Program-made: the position numbers and the translations under genes
In this document: positions 1 through 7,971 of the stretch, one piece after another
How the letters are laid out: every line of letters begins with the position of its first letter
Position numbering within the stretch: the first letter of the stretch is position 1
Notes under the pieces: model-generated
What the model was told of the DNA's origin: nothing
The model's database searches: none
Seen by the model: the letters and a program-made list of their open reading frames with translations, nothing else
Origin: Flavobacterium oncorhynchi
Lineage (GTDB): Bacteria; Bacteroidota; Bacteroidia; Flavobacteriales; Flavobacteriaceae
Reading direction: 5' to 3'
Assembly (NCBI RefSeq): GCF_002217355.1
Contig: NZ_MUHA01000021.1
Span: 124,001-188,000, forward strand
DNA length: 64,000 nucleotides

Positions 1-738
1 GATATACTTAAAAATAAGATTGTTGTTAGTTACACCATTATTTTAGCGTTACTTTCTTGGGGATCTTTTGGATTAGAAGACAATTCAGCTAAAGGATTAC
101 TTACTATATTGAATGTAATTTTGTTTACGGTGCCTTTAGTATCGATATTGTTTTCGACGATTTATCTTTATAATAGTGCTGAATTTATTGAACTTTTACT
201 AAGCCAGCCTTTAAAGAGAAGAAAAATCTGGATTAGTTTATTTGCAGGCCTTTCGATCGCAATGGTTACCGCGTTTTTTCTTGGAGCTGGAATTCCGCTA
301 ATAATAAATGCACCAGGTATAGTTGGATTTATGATGCTTTTGGTGGGTTGTCTCATTTCAGTAGTTTTTGTCTCATTGGCTTTTTTAAGCTGTATTTATG
401 CAAGAGACAAAGCAAAAGGAATTGGAGTTGCCATAATGTTCTGGCTGTATTTTGCAATGCTTTTTGATGCTGTAGTATTGTTTTTACTTTTTCAGTTTTC
501 TGAATATCCTATTGAGAAAGCTATGGTTGGTGTAACAGCATTGAGTCCTATAGATTTGGCACGTATTCAAATATTACTGCATCTCGATCAATCGGCAATG
601 ATGGGGTATACAGGAGCGATTTTTAAAGATTTTTTTGGAACAACAATTGGACTGATACTATCTTTTTTATTATTGTTGTTATGGATCGTAATTCCGTTTT
701 TTATATCTCTTAAAAAGTTTAATAAAAAAGATTTGTAA
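1..738 (+). CDS. nosY: NosY-like ABC-2 permease, 5' partial
   Basis: Membrane permease of the ABC transporter that supports maturation of the copper centres of nitrous oxide reductase (NosDFY system). The reading frame is open from base 1, so the true N-terminus lies outside the window; the ATG at 109 is internal. The visible 245 residues hold about five hydrophobic segments and the motif SAEFIELLLSQPLKRRKIW, typical of NosY-type ABC-2 permeases. The next gene is a truncated haemoglobin and a Crp-type regulator faces it, a common arrangement at the end of flavobacterial nos clusters. The family is clear. The nos assignment relies on similarity by eye plus context, because nosZ, nosD and nosF are not visible. 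Confidence 0.8.
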   Translation, partial: DILKNKIVVSYTIILALLSWGSFGLEDNSAKGLLTILNVILFTVPLVSILFSTIYLYNSAEFIELLLSQPLKRRKIWISLFAGLSIAMVTAFFLGAGIPLIINAPGIVGFMMLLVGCLISVVFVSLAFLSCIYARDKAKGIGVAIMFWLYFAMLFDAVVLFLLFQFSEYPIEKAMVGVTALSPIDLARIQILLHLDQSAMMGYTGAIFKDFFGTTIGLILSFLLLLLWIVIPFFISLKKFNKKDL

Positions 739-775
739 AAATATTTTGAACACAAATGAAGAAATAAATTGAAAG

Positions 776-1147
776 ATGAAAACAGATATTAAAGACAAAG
801 ACGATATTATAATCTTAGTAGATGCTTTTTATTTAAAAATTAGAAGTGATCCTACTATTGGTTATTTGTTTACAGAAGTAGCAGCGGTAAACTGGGAAAA
901 ACACCTTCCGATAATGTATGATTTTTGGGATAATATTTTATTTCATACGGGAAACTTTGATGGAAATCCGATGATGAAACATCGAATGTTAAATCAGAAA
1001 AGCCTTTTGACGGAGGCTCATTTTAAGCACTGGACAAAGTTGTGGAAAAAAACGGTCGATGATTTGTTTGAAGGAGAAAAGGCTAGAGAAGTCAAAATTA
1101 GGGCTGACAATATCTCAAAAGCAATGATGAACAAAGTAATAAGTTAA
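776..1147 (+). CDS. Group III truncated haemoglobin
   Basis: Cytoplasmic 2/2-fold haem protein of 123 residues, a normal length for TrHb3 proteins, thought to handle oxygen or nitric oxide. Visible signatures are NWEKHLPIMYDFWDNILF in the B-to-E helix region and LTEAHFKHWTKLW, in which His82 is the likely proximal haem ligand. The ATG lies 37 bases after the nosY stop, so co-transcription is likely, and a strong hairpin follows the stop codon. Its place behind a nos permease gene suggests a role in NO or N2O metabolism, such as NO protection during denitrification; that role is inference. Confidence 0.88.
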   Translation: MKTDIKDKDDIIILVDAFYLKIRSDPTIGYLFTEVAAVNWEKHLPIMYDFWDNILFHTGNFDGNPMMKHRMLNQKSLLTEAHFKHWTKLWKKTVDDLFEGEKAREVKIRADNISKAMMNKVIS

Positions 1148-1150
1148 AAA

Positions 1151-1181
1151 AGCGGGAACTATTGAAGTTCCCGCTTTTTTA
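1151..1181 (+). terminator. Rho-independent terminator after the haemoglobin gene
   Basis: A perfect 10-bp stem (AGCGGGAACT at 1151-1160 pairing with 1166-1175) with a 5-base loop and a run of T, starting 3 bases after the haemoglobin stop. A-runs on the left side mean it could also stop leftward transcription from the crp-type gene. Confidence 0.9.
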
Positions 1182-1299
1182 CTTTAAAACGTTATGAAAT
1201 TTGAATTAATAATTTATCATTTAACCTTTTCTCAAAGGACGTGAATATTTGAACCATAGATTATGATTTGAGTCATACTGCTGTAATTTTTTAGACATT

Positions 1300-1896
1300 C
1301 TAGTAGAATAATTTGTGATCAATTATTTCAATTTTTTTATTCTTTTTCATGAGAGTCAAAGTTCTAATTACAGTTTCAACTCTTAATCCCGTAAAATCAG
1401 CAATTTCCTGACGTGTATATGGAATTTTAATTTTTTGATTCGATTTTGTGCTATGCTGTCTTTTAAAATTATCTAAAAAATATTGTATGCGATGTTCTGG
1501 TTTATGGTTAATAATATTTTTAGAGAAAACGATTTTATTATAAATTCTTGAGGCAAATAATTTCAATATTTTCTTTTGTGCTTCAGGATTTTCTTCAAGA
1601 AAAGAGAAAAAATTAAGTCTAGAAAGTTTTAAAATCACACAGTCTGTTTGAGCTAATGCCGATGCAGGATAGGGCTCGCCAATAATTAACGGCGGTTCTC
1701 CAAAACTATCTCCTTTATTAAATACACCAATAGTAAGATCTTTACCATCTTCGTTAGTGTAGCTCATTTTTACGGTTCCTTCTAAAATTTGAAAAAAGGA
1801 TAACGCGGGATCATTCTCATAAAAAATGATTGCGTTTTTGGGAACTTTTTTTGCAATTGCTCCCCACGTATAGAGCAAATCAGTATCAATGTGCAT
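1300..1896 (-). CDS. Crp/Fnr-family transcription regulator
   Basis: DNA-binding regulator with an N-terminal cyclic-nucleotide-binding-type beta-barrel (about residues 15-115) and a C-terminal winged helix containing YTRQEIADFTGLRVETVIRT. I use the ATG at 1896, giving 198 residues; a TTG three codons upstream (1905) would add MIK. There is no N-terminal cysteine cluster, so it is not an iron-sulfur Fnr; a haem-, NO- or cAMP-type sensor is possible. It converges on the nosY/haemoglobin unit and is a plausible regulator of the nos genes, which is inference from position. Confidence 0.88.
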   Translation of the reverse strand: MHIDTDLLYTWGAIAKKVPKNAIIFYENDPALSFFQILEGTVKMSYTNEDGKDLTIGVFNKGDSFGEPPLIIGEPYPASALAQTDCVILKLSRLNFFSFLEENPEAQKKILKLFASRIYNKIVFSKNIINHKPEHRIQYFLDNFKRQHSTKSNQKIKIPYTRQEIADFTGLRVETVIRTLTLMKKNKKIEIIDHKLFY

Positions 1897-2237
1897 TTTT
1901 ATCAATAATTAATTTATTAATAAATGATATATGCTCTTCCTTTTTAATTCTACGTTTAACACTCTTATTCATTATGTTTTGGTTGGTTTGTGGTATTGTT
2001 TTAGCTTAACAAAGGAAAGAAATCATCAAAAGTAAAAACATGATAATTGTTAGTTTCTTGAAGTAATCTATTATTTAAAAATATTTGTAATTTATTAATT
2101 ATTAGTTTTTTATGTAAAGTCAGGTGTAGTGGTTTTTTTTTGTATTTGATGAATCTGAAAGGTATTTTTTAAAGACATTTTCGTTCTCCAAAAACAGAAA
2201 AAATCTTACTTTTTAGTTTTTATCCCTACAGGTAAAT
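1897..2237. other. Intergenic region, crp upstream side
   Basis: AT-rich stretch between the crp-type gene start and the terminator of the MFS operon. It must hold the crp promoter, but I see no convincing TTTG/TAnnTTTG pair, no ORF and no RNA gene. Confidence 0.4.
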
Positions 2238-2268
2238 AAAAAACTCCTACAAATAATGCAGGAGTTTT
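2238..2268 (-). terminator. Terminator of the tetR-MFS operon
   Basis: Inverted repeat AAAACTCCT (2240-2248) and AGGAGTTTT (2260-2268) with an 11-base loop. Read leftward it ends in a T-rich run, about 40 bases past the MFS stop codon. Confidence 0.8.
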
Positions 2269-2310
2269 AAGTTTAGGTTTTATTTTGCTTTAAAAAAGCT
2301 TACAACTTTA

Positions 2311-3540
2311 TCACTTTTTGTAAACAATTTTGCTGACGCGAGAGACTAAATAAATGCTTATAAGCATAATAACAGAAGCAACCATTGCTAGAGTATCATA
2401 ATGTTCTAATGGTGCATAATTGTCTTTTTGTACTATGATTAATCCAGCGATCATAGCACCAAAACCTCCTGCCATTTGTTGTAGAGAAGAGTTAATACTC
2501 ATAAAAGCTCCTCGATCCTGAGGTTCTGGTATTGCTGAGGTTAATGTTGTTGAAGGCACCATTCTGCTCATAATGGCCATCATCATTAAGATGTTAGTAA
2601 CTAATACAATCCAAAATGGAGTAGCGGCAAAATGCGCATAAACATTCATTACAATTATAGCAAACAAAGTAGCAAAGGCAAAGAGCTTAAATTTGCTGAA
2701 TTTATCACTTAATTTTCCTGCAATAGGCATAGTAATTAATGTTGCAACACCAGTAATCATAAAAAGTAAAGGTAACTCATCAGTGGTTACTTTTAAGTTG
2801 TTTATAGCAAAGGCACTTCCAAATGGCATCATCATAAAACCTCCAATAGAGAGCAGGGCAGTAGACAAGAAACCAACTTGATAGTGTGGTTTTGATATAG
2901 TATGCCACAAGTGTTGAATAGGTGTTTTTTCTTGTTTTAAACTTAAATGCTCCACGATTGGCTGCAGTTTAAAGGATAAAACCAAAGTTATTATCGCTGC
3001 CATAGCGGCAATCCATAAAAAAGGTACGTGCCAGCCCCAAGCATTAGCAATGTATAGCCCAATCGGAATTCCTAAAACTTGACTTACTCCAAATCCCATT
3101 TGAATAAATCCCATTACTTTTCCTCTTTGCTTCAGGCTGAATAAATCGGCAACAATTGCCATAGAAATAGAACCAATTACACCGCCAAATATACCGGTAA
3201 AAATACGCGCTGCAACAAGTAATATAAAGTTTGGTGCTATGGCACAAAATACAGTTCCTATTGTAAAGCCAATATAGAAGAAAAGTAAAAGTTTTTTTCG
3301 ATCAAATTTATCAGCAAAACCTGCTGTTAACAGTCCTGAAATTCCAGCACTAAAGGCATAAGCCGAAACGGCAATACCAAATTGTGATGCCGTAATTTTT
3401 AGTGTTTTCATCATAATATCTCCAAGAGGCGACATTACCATAAAGTCGAGCACAACTGTAAATTGTGTAAGGGCTAAAAGAAATATAACAAGTTTTTGAT
3501 AGCCGTTGAAACCTGTTTCGAGTGTTTGTTTTTCGTTCAT
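2311..3540 (-). CDS. MFS transporter, drug-efflux (DHA1) type
   Basis: Inner-membrane major facilitator of 409 residues with about 12 hydrophobic segments. The loop after the second helix carries the MFS signature DKFDRKK, and VARIFTGIFGG resembles the helix-4 region of proton-linked drug antiporters. It begins 4 bases after a small HMA-like gene and follows a TetR gene, so all three probably form one leftward operon. The TetR/MFS pairing points to export of a toxic compound or metabolite; the substrate cannot be read from sequence. Confidence 0.88.
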   Translation of the reverse strand: MNEKQTLETGFNGYQKLVIFLLALTQFTVVLDFMVMSPLGDIMMKTLKITASQFGIAVSAYAFSAGISGLLTAGFADKFDRKKLLLFFYIGFTIGTVFCAIAPNFILLVAARIFTGIFGGVIGSISMAIVADLFSLKQRGKVMGFIQMGFGVSQVLGIPIGLYIANAWGWHVPFLWIAAMAAIITLVLSFKLQPIVEHLSLKQEKTPIQHLWHTISKPHYQVGFLSTALLSIGGFMMMPFGSAFAINNLKVTTDELPLLFMITGVATLITMPIAGKLSDKFSKFKLFAFATLFAIIVMNVYAHFAATPFWIVLVTNILMMMAIMSRMVPSTTLTSAIPEPQDRGAFMSINSSLQQMAGGFGAMIAGLIIVQKDNYAPLEHYDTLAMVASVIMLISIYLVSRVSKIVYKK

Positions 3541-3544
3541 TTAT

Positions 3545-3754
3545 TTAAAGTTCTTTGCAGTCAAAATTAAGAAAGTTCAACATCTCGATTATTTGATCTG
3601 CGTTTAGATTTTTACTTATAATTCTGAGTACACAATCAATATCTTCTTGATCGATACTCCATTGCAGGATTGATTTGTTTGTATTAAAGAATGCTGCAAT
3701 TTTATTTTTGCTGGTTTCTGTTTTTATATTAGTAGCAAATATCATGACATTCAT
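3545..3754 (-). CDS. Small HMA-fold-like protein lacking CxxC
   Basis: A 69-residue protein with the length and beta-alpha-beta-beta-alpha-beta hydrophobic pattern of heavy-metal-associated (copper chaperone) domains, including a central ILQWSIDQEDIDCVLRII strand pair and a final LNFDCKEL. The metal-binding CxxC expected near residue 12 is missing: that loop reads NIKTETSK. It is probably not a metallochaperone; a ligand-binding or protein-interaction role is possible. It sits between tetR (12 bases upstream) and the MFS gene (4 bases downstream), so translation of the three is likely coupled. Fold assignment is by eye and moderate. Confidence 0.65.
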   Translation of the reverse strand: MNVMIFATNIKTETSKNKIAAFFNTNKSILQWSIDQEDIDCVLRIISKNLNADQIIEMLNFLNFDCKEL

Positions 3755-3766
3755 GGCTATTAATTT

Positions 3767-4360
3767 TTAGGGGGTTAGTGCTTTGATTACTAAACGTAAT
3801 GCTTCTTGTTGTACATCGTTTGTTAATTTAAACGGAGTGGTTCCGCCCAATCCTTTTCCTTTTTCATGAAAACGCAGTAAATTGTATAAAGGTCCGTAAG
3901 CGATACTCCAAAACACTTCTTTTGTAACTGGTACGATCTCTTTTCTCTCGATGGCTCCATTTAGAAATTTTGTCATAATTTCTTTTAATTCCATCAAGCT
4001 TTCATTTACTATAAAATCACCGTAGTTTGAATTCTGGAGAATCTCCCAGCAAACCAGTTTATCAGTGTTGTTCATCATAAATGAAGACCGATTTTCCCAT
4101 TGCTTAGCAAGCCCTATTGCAAAAGGCATATCGGGAGTAAAGTCTTTTAAAGAGCTTTTAAAAAAGAATGTTCCCATCTCAATCCCTATTTTTTTTATGA
4201 GATCCTCCTTATCTGCATAATAAATGTAAAGGGTTGCGACAGAGATACCGCATTCTTTTGCTAAACGATTCATTGCAAAGCCTTCAATGCCATACTTTAC
4301 AATCATTTCTATCGTTTTTTGCTTAACTAATTCTTCTTTATTACTATCTCTAGTTCTCAA
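3767..4360 (-). CDS. TetR/AcrR-family repressor
   Basis: A 197-residue regulator with a TetR-type N-terminal helix-turn-helix: GFAMNRLAKECGISVATLYI followed by YYADKEDLI. The rest is the variable ligand-binding domain. No ATG lies upstream of the DNA-binding domain; an in-frame stop falls five codons upstream, so TTG at 4360 is the likely start. It heads the leftward operon with the HMA-like and MFS genes and faces doxX across 224 bases that contain a palindromic operator candidate. Autorepression and control of the efflux gene are the usual arrangement for this family. Confidence 0.88.
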   Translation of the reverse strand: MRTRDSNKEELVKQKTIEMIVKYGIEGFAMNRLAKECGISVATLYIYYADKEDLIKKIGIEMGTFFFKSSLKDFTPDMPFAIGLAKQWENRSSFMMNNTDKLVCWEILQNSNYGDFIVNESLMELKEIMTKFLNGAIERKEIVPVTKEVFWSIAYGPLYNLLRFHEKGKGLGGTTPFKLTNDVQQEALRLVIKALTP

Positions 4361-4396
4361 ATGAAAGGATATTTAAATTGAAAACAAAGATATAAT

Positions 4397-4418
4397 AATA
4401 AGTGAACGTTTGCTTATT
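4397..4418. promoter_or_regulatory. Candidate TetR operator palindrome
   Basis: The core TAAGTGAACGTTTGCTTA at 4399-4416 is symmetric at 14 of 18 positions (TAAGnnAACG/CGTTnnCTTA), and symmetry extends two bases each side. It starts 37 bases upstream of the tetR start codon, in the divergent tetR/doxX region, where an autoregulatory TetR site is expected. Binding by this TetR protein is inferred. Confidence 0.6.
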
Positions 4419-4584
4419 TATAATAAAAAAAATATCCAACGTTATTTAAAATAAAAAATAGAAATTTTTTTACAGATTTAGATTGTATGTTTTTTTTGCT
4501 ATTTTTACTAACAGCAGTTATCGTACAAAATGGTGAATTTTGTTTATAAAACTGGTTTGTCTGACTAAATTTAATTCTTAAAAA

Positions 4585-4986
4585 ATGAAAAAAAACAATG
4601 ATTTTGGCCTTTTAATACTTCGTATTACAATTGGATTATTAATGCTTTTGCATGGTTTTGCAAAGTTCAATGGAGCTTTAGATTATATTTCGGGAATGTT
4701 AGTAGAAAAAGGTCTTCCAGGTTTCTTTTCGTATGGTGTATTAGTGGGAGAAATTCTAGCCCCAATTGCTATTATAGTTGGTTTTAGAACCAGAATCGCA
4801 GCATTAATTTACGCTTTTAATTGTTTTGTTGCTGCATTAATGGCTCATAGTGCTGATATATTTAAAATGGGTGAGCATGGTGGCTGGGCTTTAGAATTGC
4901 TTGGTTTGTACTTTTTTACTGCACTTGTTTTATTTTTTACTGGAGGAGGAAAGTATAGTGCTTCTACAAAAAGTAATTGGGATTAA
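4585..4986 (+). CDS. DoxX family membrane protein
   Basis: Integral membrane protein of 133 residues with four hydrophobic segments and the typical DoxX opening LLILRITIGLLMLLHGFAKF and GVLVGEILAPIAIIVGFRTR. DoxX proteins are small quinone-linked or stress-associated membrane proteins of poorly defined biochemistry. It is transcribed divergently from tetR and followed by a terminator, so it is probably monocistronic and may share the operator with tetR. Confidence 0.88.
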   Translation: MKKNNDFGLLILRITIGLLMLLHGFAKFNGALDYISGMLVEKGLPGFFSYGVLVGEILAPIAIIVGFRTRIAALIYAFNCFVAALMAHSADIFKMGEHGGWALELLGLYFFTALVLFFTGGGKYSASTKSNWD

Positions 4987-5010
4987 CATATTCTTGATAA
5001 GAGCTCAAAT

Positions 5011-5040
5011 AAAAAAAACGGTTTAATACCGTTTTTTTTT
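5011..5040 (+). terminator. Terminator after doxX
   Basis: A-run plus CGGT (5011-5022), 5-base loop, ACCG plus a T-run (5028-5040). Because both arms are A/T-flanked it can act in both directions, serving doxX and the leftward OmpA gene. Confidence 0.85.
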
Positions 5041-5079
5041 ATTCCATATTCTAAGTTTAAACTTTGTAATTTAAGGTTT

Positions 5080-7008
5080 TTACATTTTTGTAATAATGAA
5101 TTCGCTTCGTCTGTTCATTTGATGCTGTGCTTCGGTACATGGGACACCGTTTGAGCAATTATTAATAAGCTGGGTTTCGCCGTAACCAATCGCGCTTTCA
5201 ATTCGTTCTGCAGCAATTCCTTGAGAGATTATATAATCTCTGGTAGCTTTGGCTCTTCGATCAGATAATTCAAGATTGTATTGATCATTGGCTCTTGAAT
5301 CTGTGTGAGATTCAATCTTAATGACTACTGTAGGATATTGATTCATTAATAAAACTACTTTGTTAAGTTCTATTGCAGCATCATAGCGTATATCTGATTT
5401 GTTGAGGTCAAAGAAAATAATTCCGATTTTTATTTTTAGAATACCATCTTTACGTTCTATAAGATTTGGATCAAGTCCAATTGGTACCTCGGTTATTCCT
5501 GAATTCTCGGCAGTAACGATTGCTTTTGATGAGGTTGTAAAGTTATCTTTAGCAGCTTCTATAGCGTAAGGAGTATTGCAATTGATGTTTTCTTCAAACT
5601 CAAATTTTCCATCCATTCTAGAAACGGTTTGCTGTAATTGCTGGTTTTCATTGTTTTTGAGTGTAACTATGGCACCTGGAATTTTTTTATTCGATATGGC
5701 ATCAAAAACGTAACCTTCTATAGATTGTGTACAGCTTCTTTCGAAAGAGTAAATATCATCATCGCCTTTACCTGTTTTTCTATTTGAGCATACAAAACCT
5801 TTGTTGGTTTCTTCATTTACAATATAGCCAAAATCGTCTAAACTGCTGTTTAAAGGTGCACCAAGATTTACGGGTGAATTAAATACTTCATTATTTAATC
5901 GGCTTTCAAAAACGTCAAGACCTCCTAAACCTAAAAAACCATCAGAGGCAAAGTACAAGGCTTTGTCTGTTATAAACGGAAACATTTCGCGTCCGCTGGT
6001 ATTTATTTTCTCGCCTAAGTTTTTAGGATTCGAATATTGGTCTTCGTCTAAAATGTCTACCATAAAGATATCGGTAGAACCAATTGTTCCGGGCATATCA
6101 GAAACAAAATAGAGCTTTTTACCGTCTTTGCTTACAGTTGGCTGTCCAACAGAATAGTTGTCACTGTTAAACGGAAGTTCTTTTAGATTTTCCCATCGAA
6201 CGGTGCCATTGCTGTTTTCTACTGCTTTGGCAGAGTATAATTTTAAATTATTTACACCTTTATCGTCTCTTTTTAATTTGCCGTTATAATTGTTTCTAGT
6301 AAAATAAATGGTTTTTTCATCTGGAGAAAAAGCGACACAAGCCTCATGATATTGGGTTGTAATTTCTTTTGCGAAACGTTCCTTAAAAGTTACGTTTGTT
6401 TGTGTCGGACTTATTTTTCCCAGCTGCATATTTAAATAAGGCTGATCGTTCCACCCGTATTTTGCTGTTTTTAAAAAGGAAGAATCTACTGTTGTTGAGT
6501 AAACTAAGTCGCCTTTATAGAACATTGGTGCGAAATCGGAGTAAGCGGAGTTTATTTCTAGATTTTCTAGGATAAACTGTGGTTTTATTTTCTTTATATC
6601 TTCGAGAGTTACCGTTTTTAGAGAGAAGTTTTGTGCTCTAGAATCTGAGGATTTTTGTTTCTCGGAGAAATTTTTCATCCATTTTTTTGCCAGATCATAA
6701 TTCTTTATTCCCTGTAAAGATTGTGCATAACGAAAGTAATATTCTGCTGAAACTTCGGCAGAATAATCAGCAAGCAGTTTGCTGTACCATTTGCTGGCAT
6801 CTTGCATTTGGGTATTAAAATAGTGTGCATCTCCTAAACGCTGCAAAATTTCTTTTGAAGTATCGCCATTTTTTACGGATAGTTCATATGATTTTGCGGC
6901 ATCTATATAGTACATTTTATCAAAAAGAGCATCGGCCGTTTTGTTCTTTGTTTGCGCATTAACCATTTGGATGATTAGCAAGGCGAGTATAATAATTCTT
7001 TTTTCCAT
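5080..7008 (-). CDS. OmpA-family protein with TPR and PD40 repeats
   Basis: Exported 642-residue protein: signal peptide ending near VNAQ, TPR-like helices (about 25-110), a WD40-like PD40 beta-propeller (about 200-420, with repeats such as GKKLYFVSDMPG), a carboxypeptidase-regulatory-like fold (about 430-510) and a C-terminal OmpA domain binding peptidoglycan (FFDLNKSDIRYDA, ESHTDSRAND). This architecture is typical of flavobacterial proteins encoded beside PorP/SprF and giant T9SS adhesins. It is the last gene of the three-gene leftward unit, 11 bases or so after the PorP/SprF gene. A role anchoring the outer-membrane partner to peptidoglycan is inferred. Confidence 0.9.
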   Translation of the reverse strand: MEKRIIILALLIIQMVNAQTKNKTADALFDKMYYIDAAKSYELSVKNGDTSKEILQRLGDAHYFNTQMQDASKWYSKLLADYSAEVSAEYYFRYAQSLQGIKNYDLAKKWMKNFSEKQKSSDSRAQNFSLKTVTLEDIKKIKPQFILENLEINSAYSDFAPMFYKGDLVYSTTVDSSFLKTAKYGWNDQPYLNMQLGKISPTQTNVTFKERFAKEITTQYHEACVAFSPDEKTIYFTRNNYNGKLKRDDKGVNNLKLYSAKAVENSNGTVRWENLKELPFNSDNYSVGQPTVSKDGKKLYFVSDMPGTIGSTDIFMVDILDEDQYSNPKNLGEKINTSGREMFPFITDKALYFASDGFLGLGGLDVFESRLNNEVFNSPVNLGAPLNSSLDDFGYIVNEETNKGFVCSNRKTGKGDDDIYSFERSCTQSIEGYVFDAISNKKIPGAIVTLKNNENQQLQQTVSRMDGKFEFEENINCNTPYAIEAAKDNFTTSSKAIVTAENSGITEVPIGLDPNLIERKDGILKIKIGIIFFDLNKSDIRYDAAIELNKVVLLMNQYPTVVIKIESHTDSRANDQYNLELSDRRAKATRDYIISQGIAAERIESAIGYGETQLINNCSNGVPCTEAQHQMNRRSEFIITKM

Positions 7009-7019
7009 GGCTGCTAGTA

Positions 7020-7943
7020 TTAAAAGAATCTAGGAGATTTTAATCCCTTTTTGCGTGATACTAATTCAAATCGGAGCATAATTTCGTGTGTGCCGCTATT
7101 GTAGTTTTGTAATTCTGTGGTAGTATAATCATAAGCGTAGCCTACAAGGAATTGCGGTGTGATTTGTAACGATGCTAAAGCACTTACAGAATCTGCTGTT
7201 CTATATGAAACACCAAGTGTTACGCAGTTATTGAACATAAAATTGGCTGAGAAATCGGCAATTAATGGAGCTCCGGCTACATATTTTACCATTGCAGCTG
7301 GTTTAAACTTAGTGTGAGCTGAAAGGTCAAAAACAATTCCGCCTATAAGATAAAGATGCATTCGTTCATTGACTAGATCATCGGCAATATCATCATAATT
7401 GTATCGTTCTCTAGTCATAAAATTTGGAACAGCCAATCCGATATAATCTCTTTCGCCGTGCCAATATAATCCCGCACCAACTACCGGAAGGAATTTATTG
7501 GTGATATTTTCACGAAACTGAACATCTGGATCTCTATAACTTCCTTTTGTCCAGTCAATATTTATTACTCTTCCACCTCCTTTAATTCCGAAAGATAATT
7601 TATGGGTTTGTCCAGATGGAATGGTGTAAGAGAAGTTAGCATCAAGATATTGCTCTTCCGAAGGGCCTATTTCTTCGCTTACTACAGATAACCCCAAACC
7701 TACGTTTTTTCCAAGTGGAGTATCGAGTGTAAAAGACTGTGTGTTTGGTGCTCCTTCAAGTCCAACCCATTGTGTTCTATATATACCAGTTATAGCTAAA
7801 TGCCCTAATGAGCCGGCATACGCAGAGTTAACACTAAGCGTATTATACATATACTGTGTGTATTGGGGATCTTGCTGAGCCATCGCACCAAATACAGAAA
7901 GCATTGTAAGGATTGTGAAAATCTTTTTTATACTTTTAATCAT
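7020..7943 (-). CDS. PorP/SprF-family type IX secretion outer-membrane protein
   Basis: Outer-membrane beta-barrel of 307 residues starting at the ATG at 7943 (a TTG at 7949 would add two residues). The signal peptide ends at GAMAQ and is followed by the family hallmark QDPQYTQYMYN and NSAYAGSLGH. PorP/SprF proteins help deliver and anchor partner adhesins with type B C-terminal signals; F. johnsoniae SprF does this for SprB. The gene directly follows the giant adhesin gene, the canonical order. Its dedicated partner is therefore very likely the upstream protein. Confidence 0.93.
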   Translation of the reverse strand: MIKSIKKIFTILTMLSVFGAMAQQDPQYTQYMYNTLSVNSAYAGSLGHLAITGIYRTQWVGLEGAPNTQSFTLDTPLGKNVGLGLSVVSEEIGPSEEQYLDANFSYTIPSGQTHKLSFGIKGGGRVINIDWTKGSYRDPDVQFRENITNKFLPVVGAGLYWHGERDYIGLAVPNFMTRERYNYDDIADDLVNERMHLYLIGGIVFDLSAHTKFKPAAMVKYVAGAPLIADFSANFMFNNCVTLGVSYRTADSVSALASLQITPQFLVGYAYDYTTTELQNYNSGTHEIMLRFELVSRKKGLKSPRFF

Positions 7944-7971
7944 AGCCAATTCTATTTTGGTTATTGCTATT

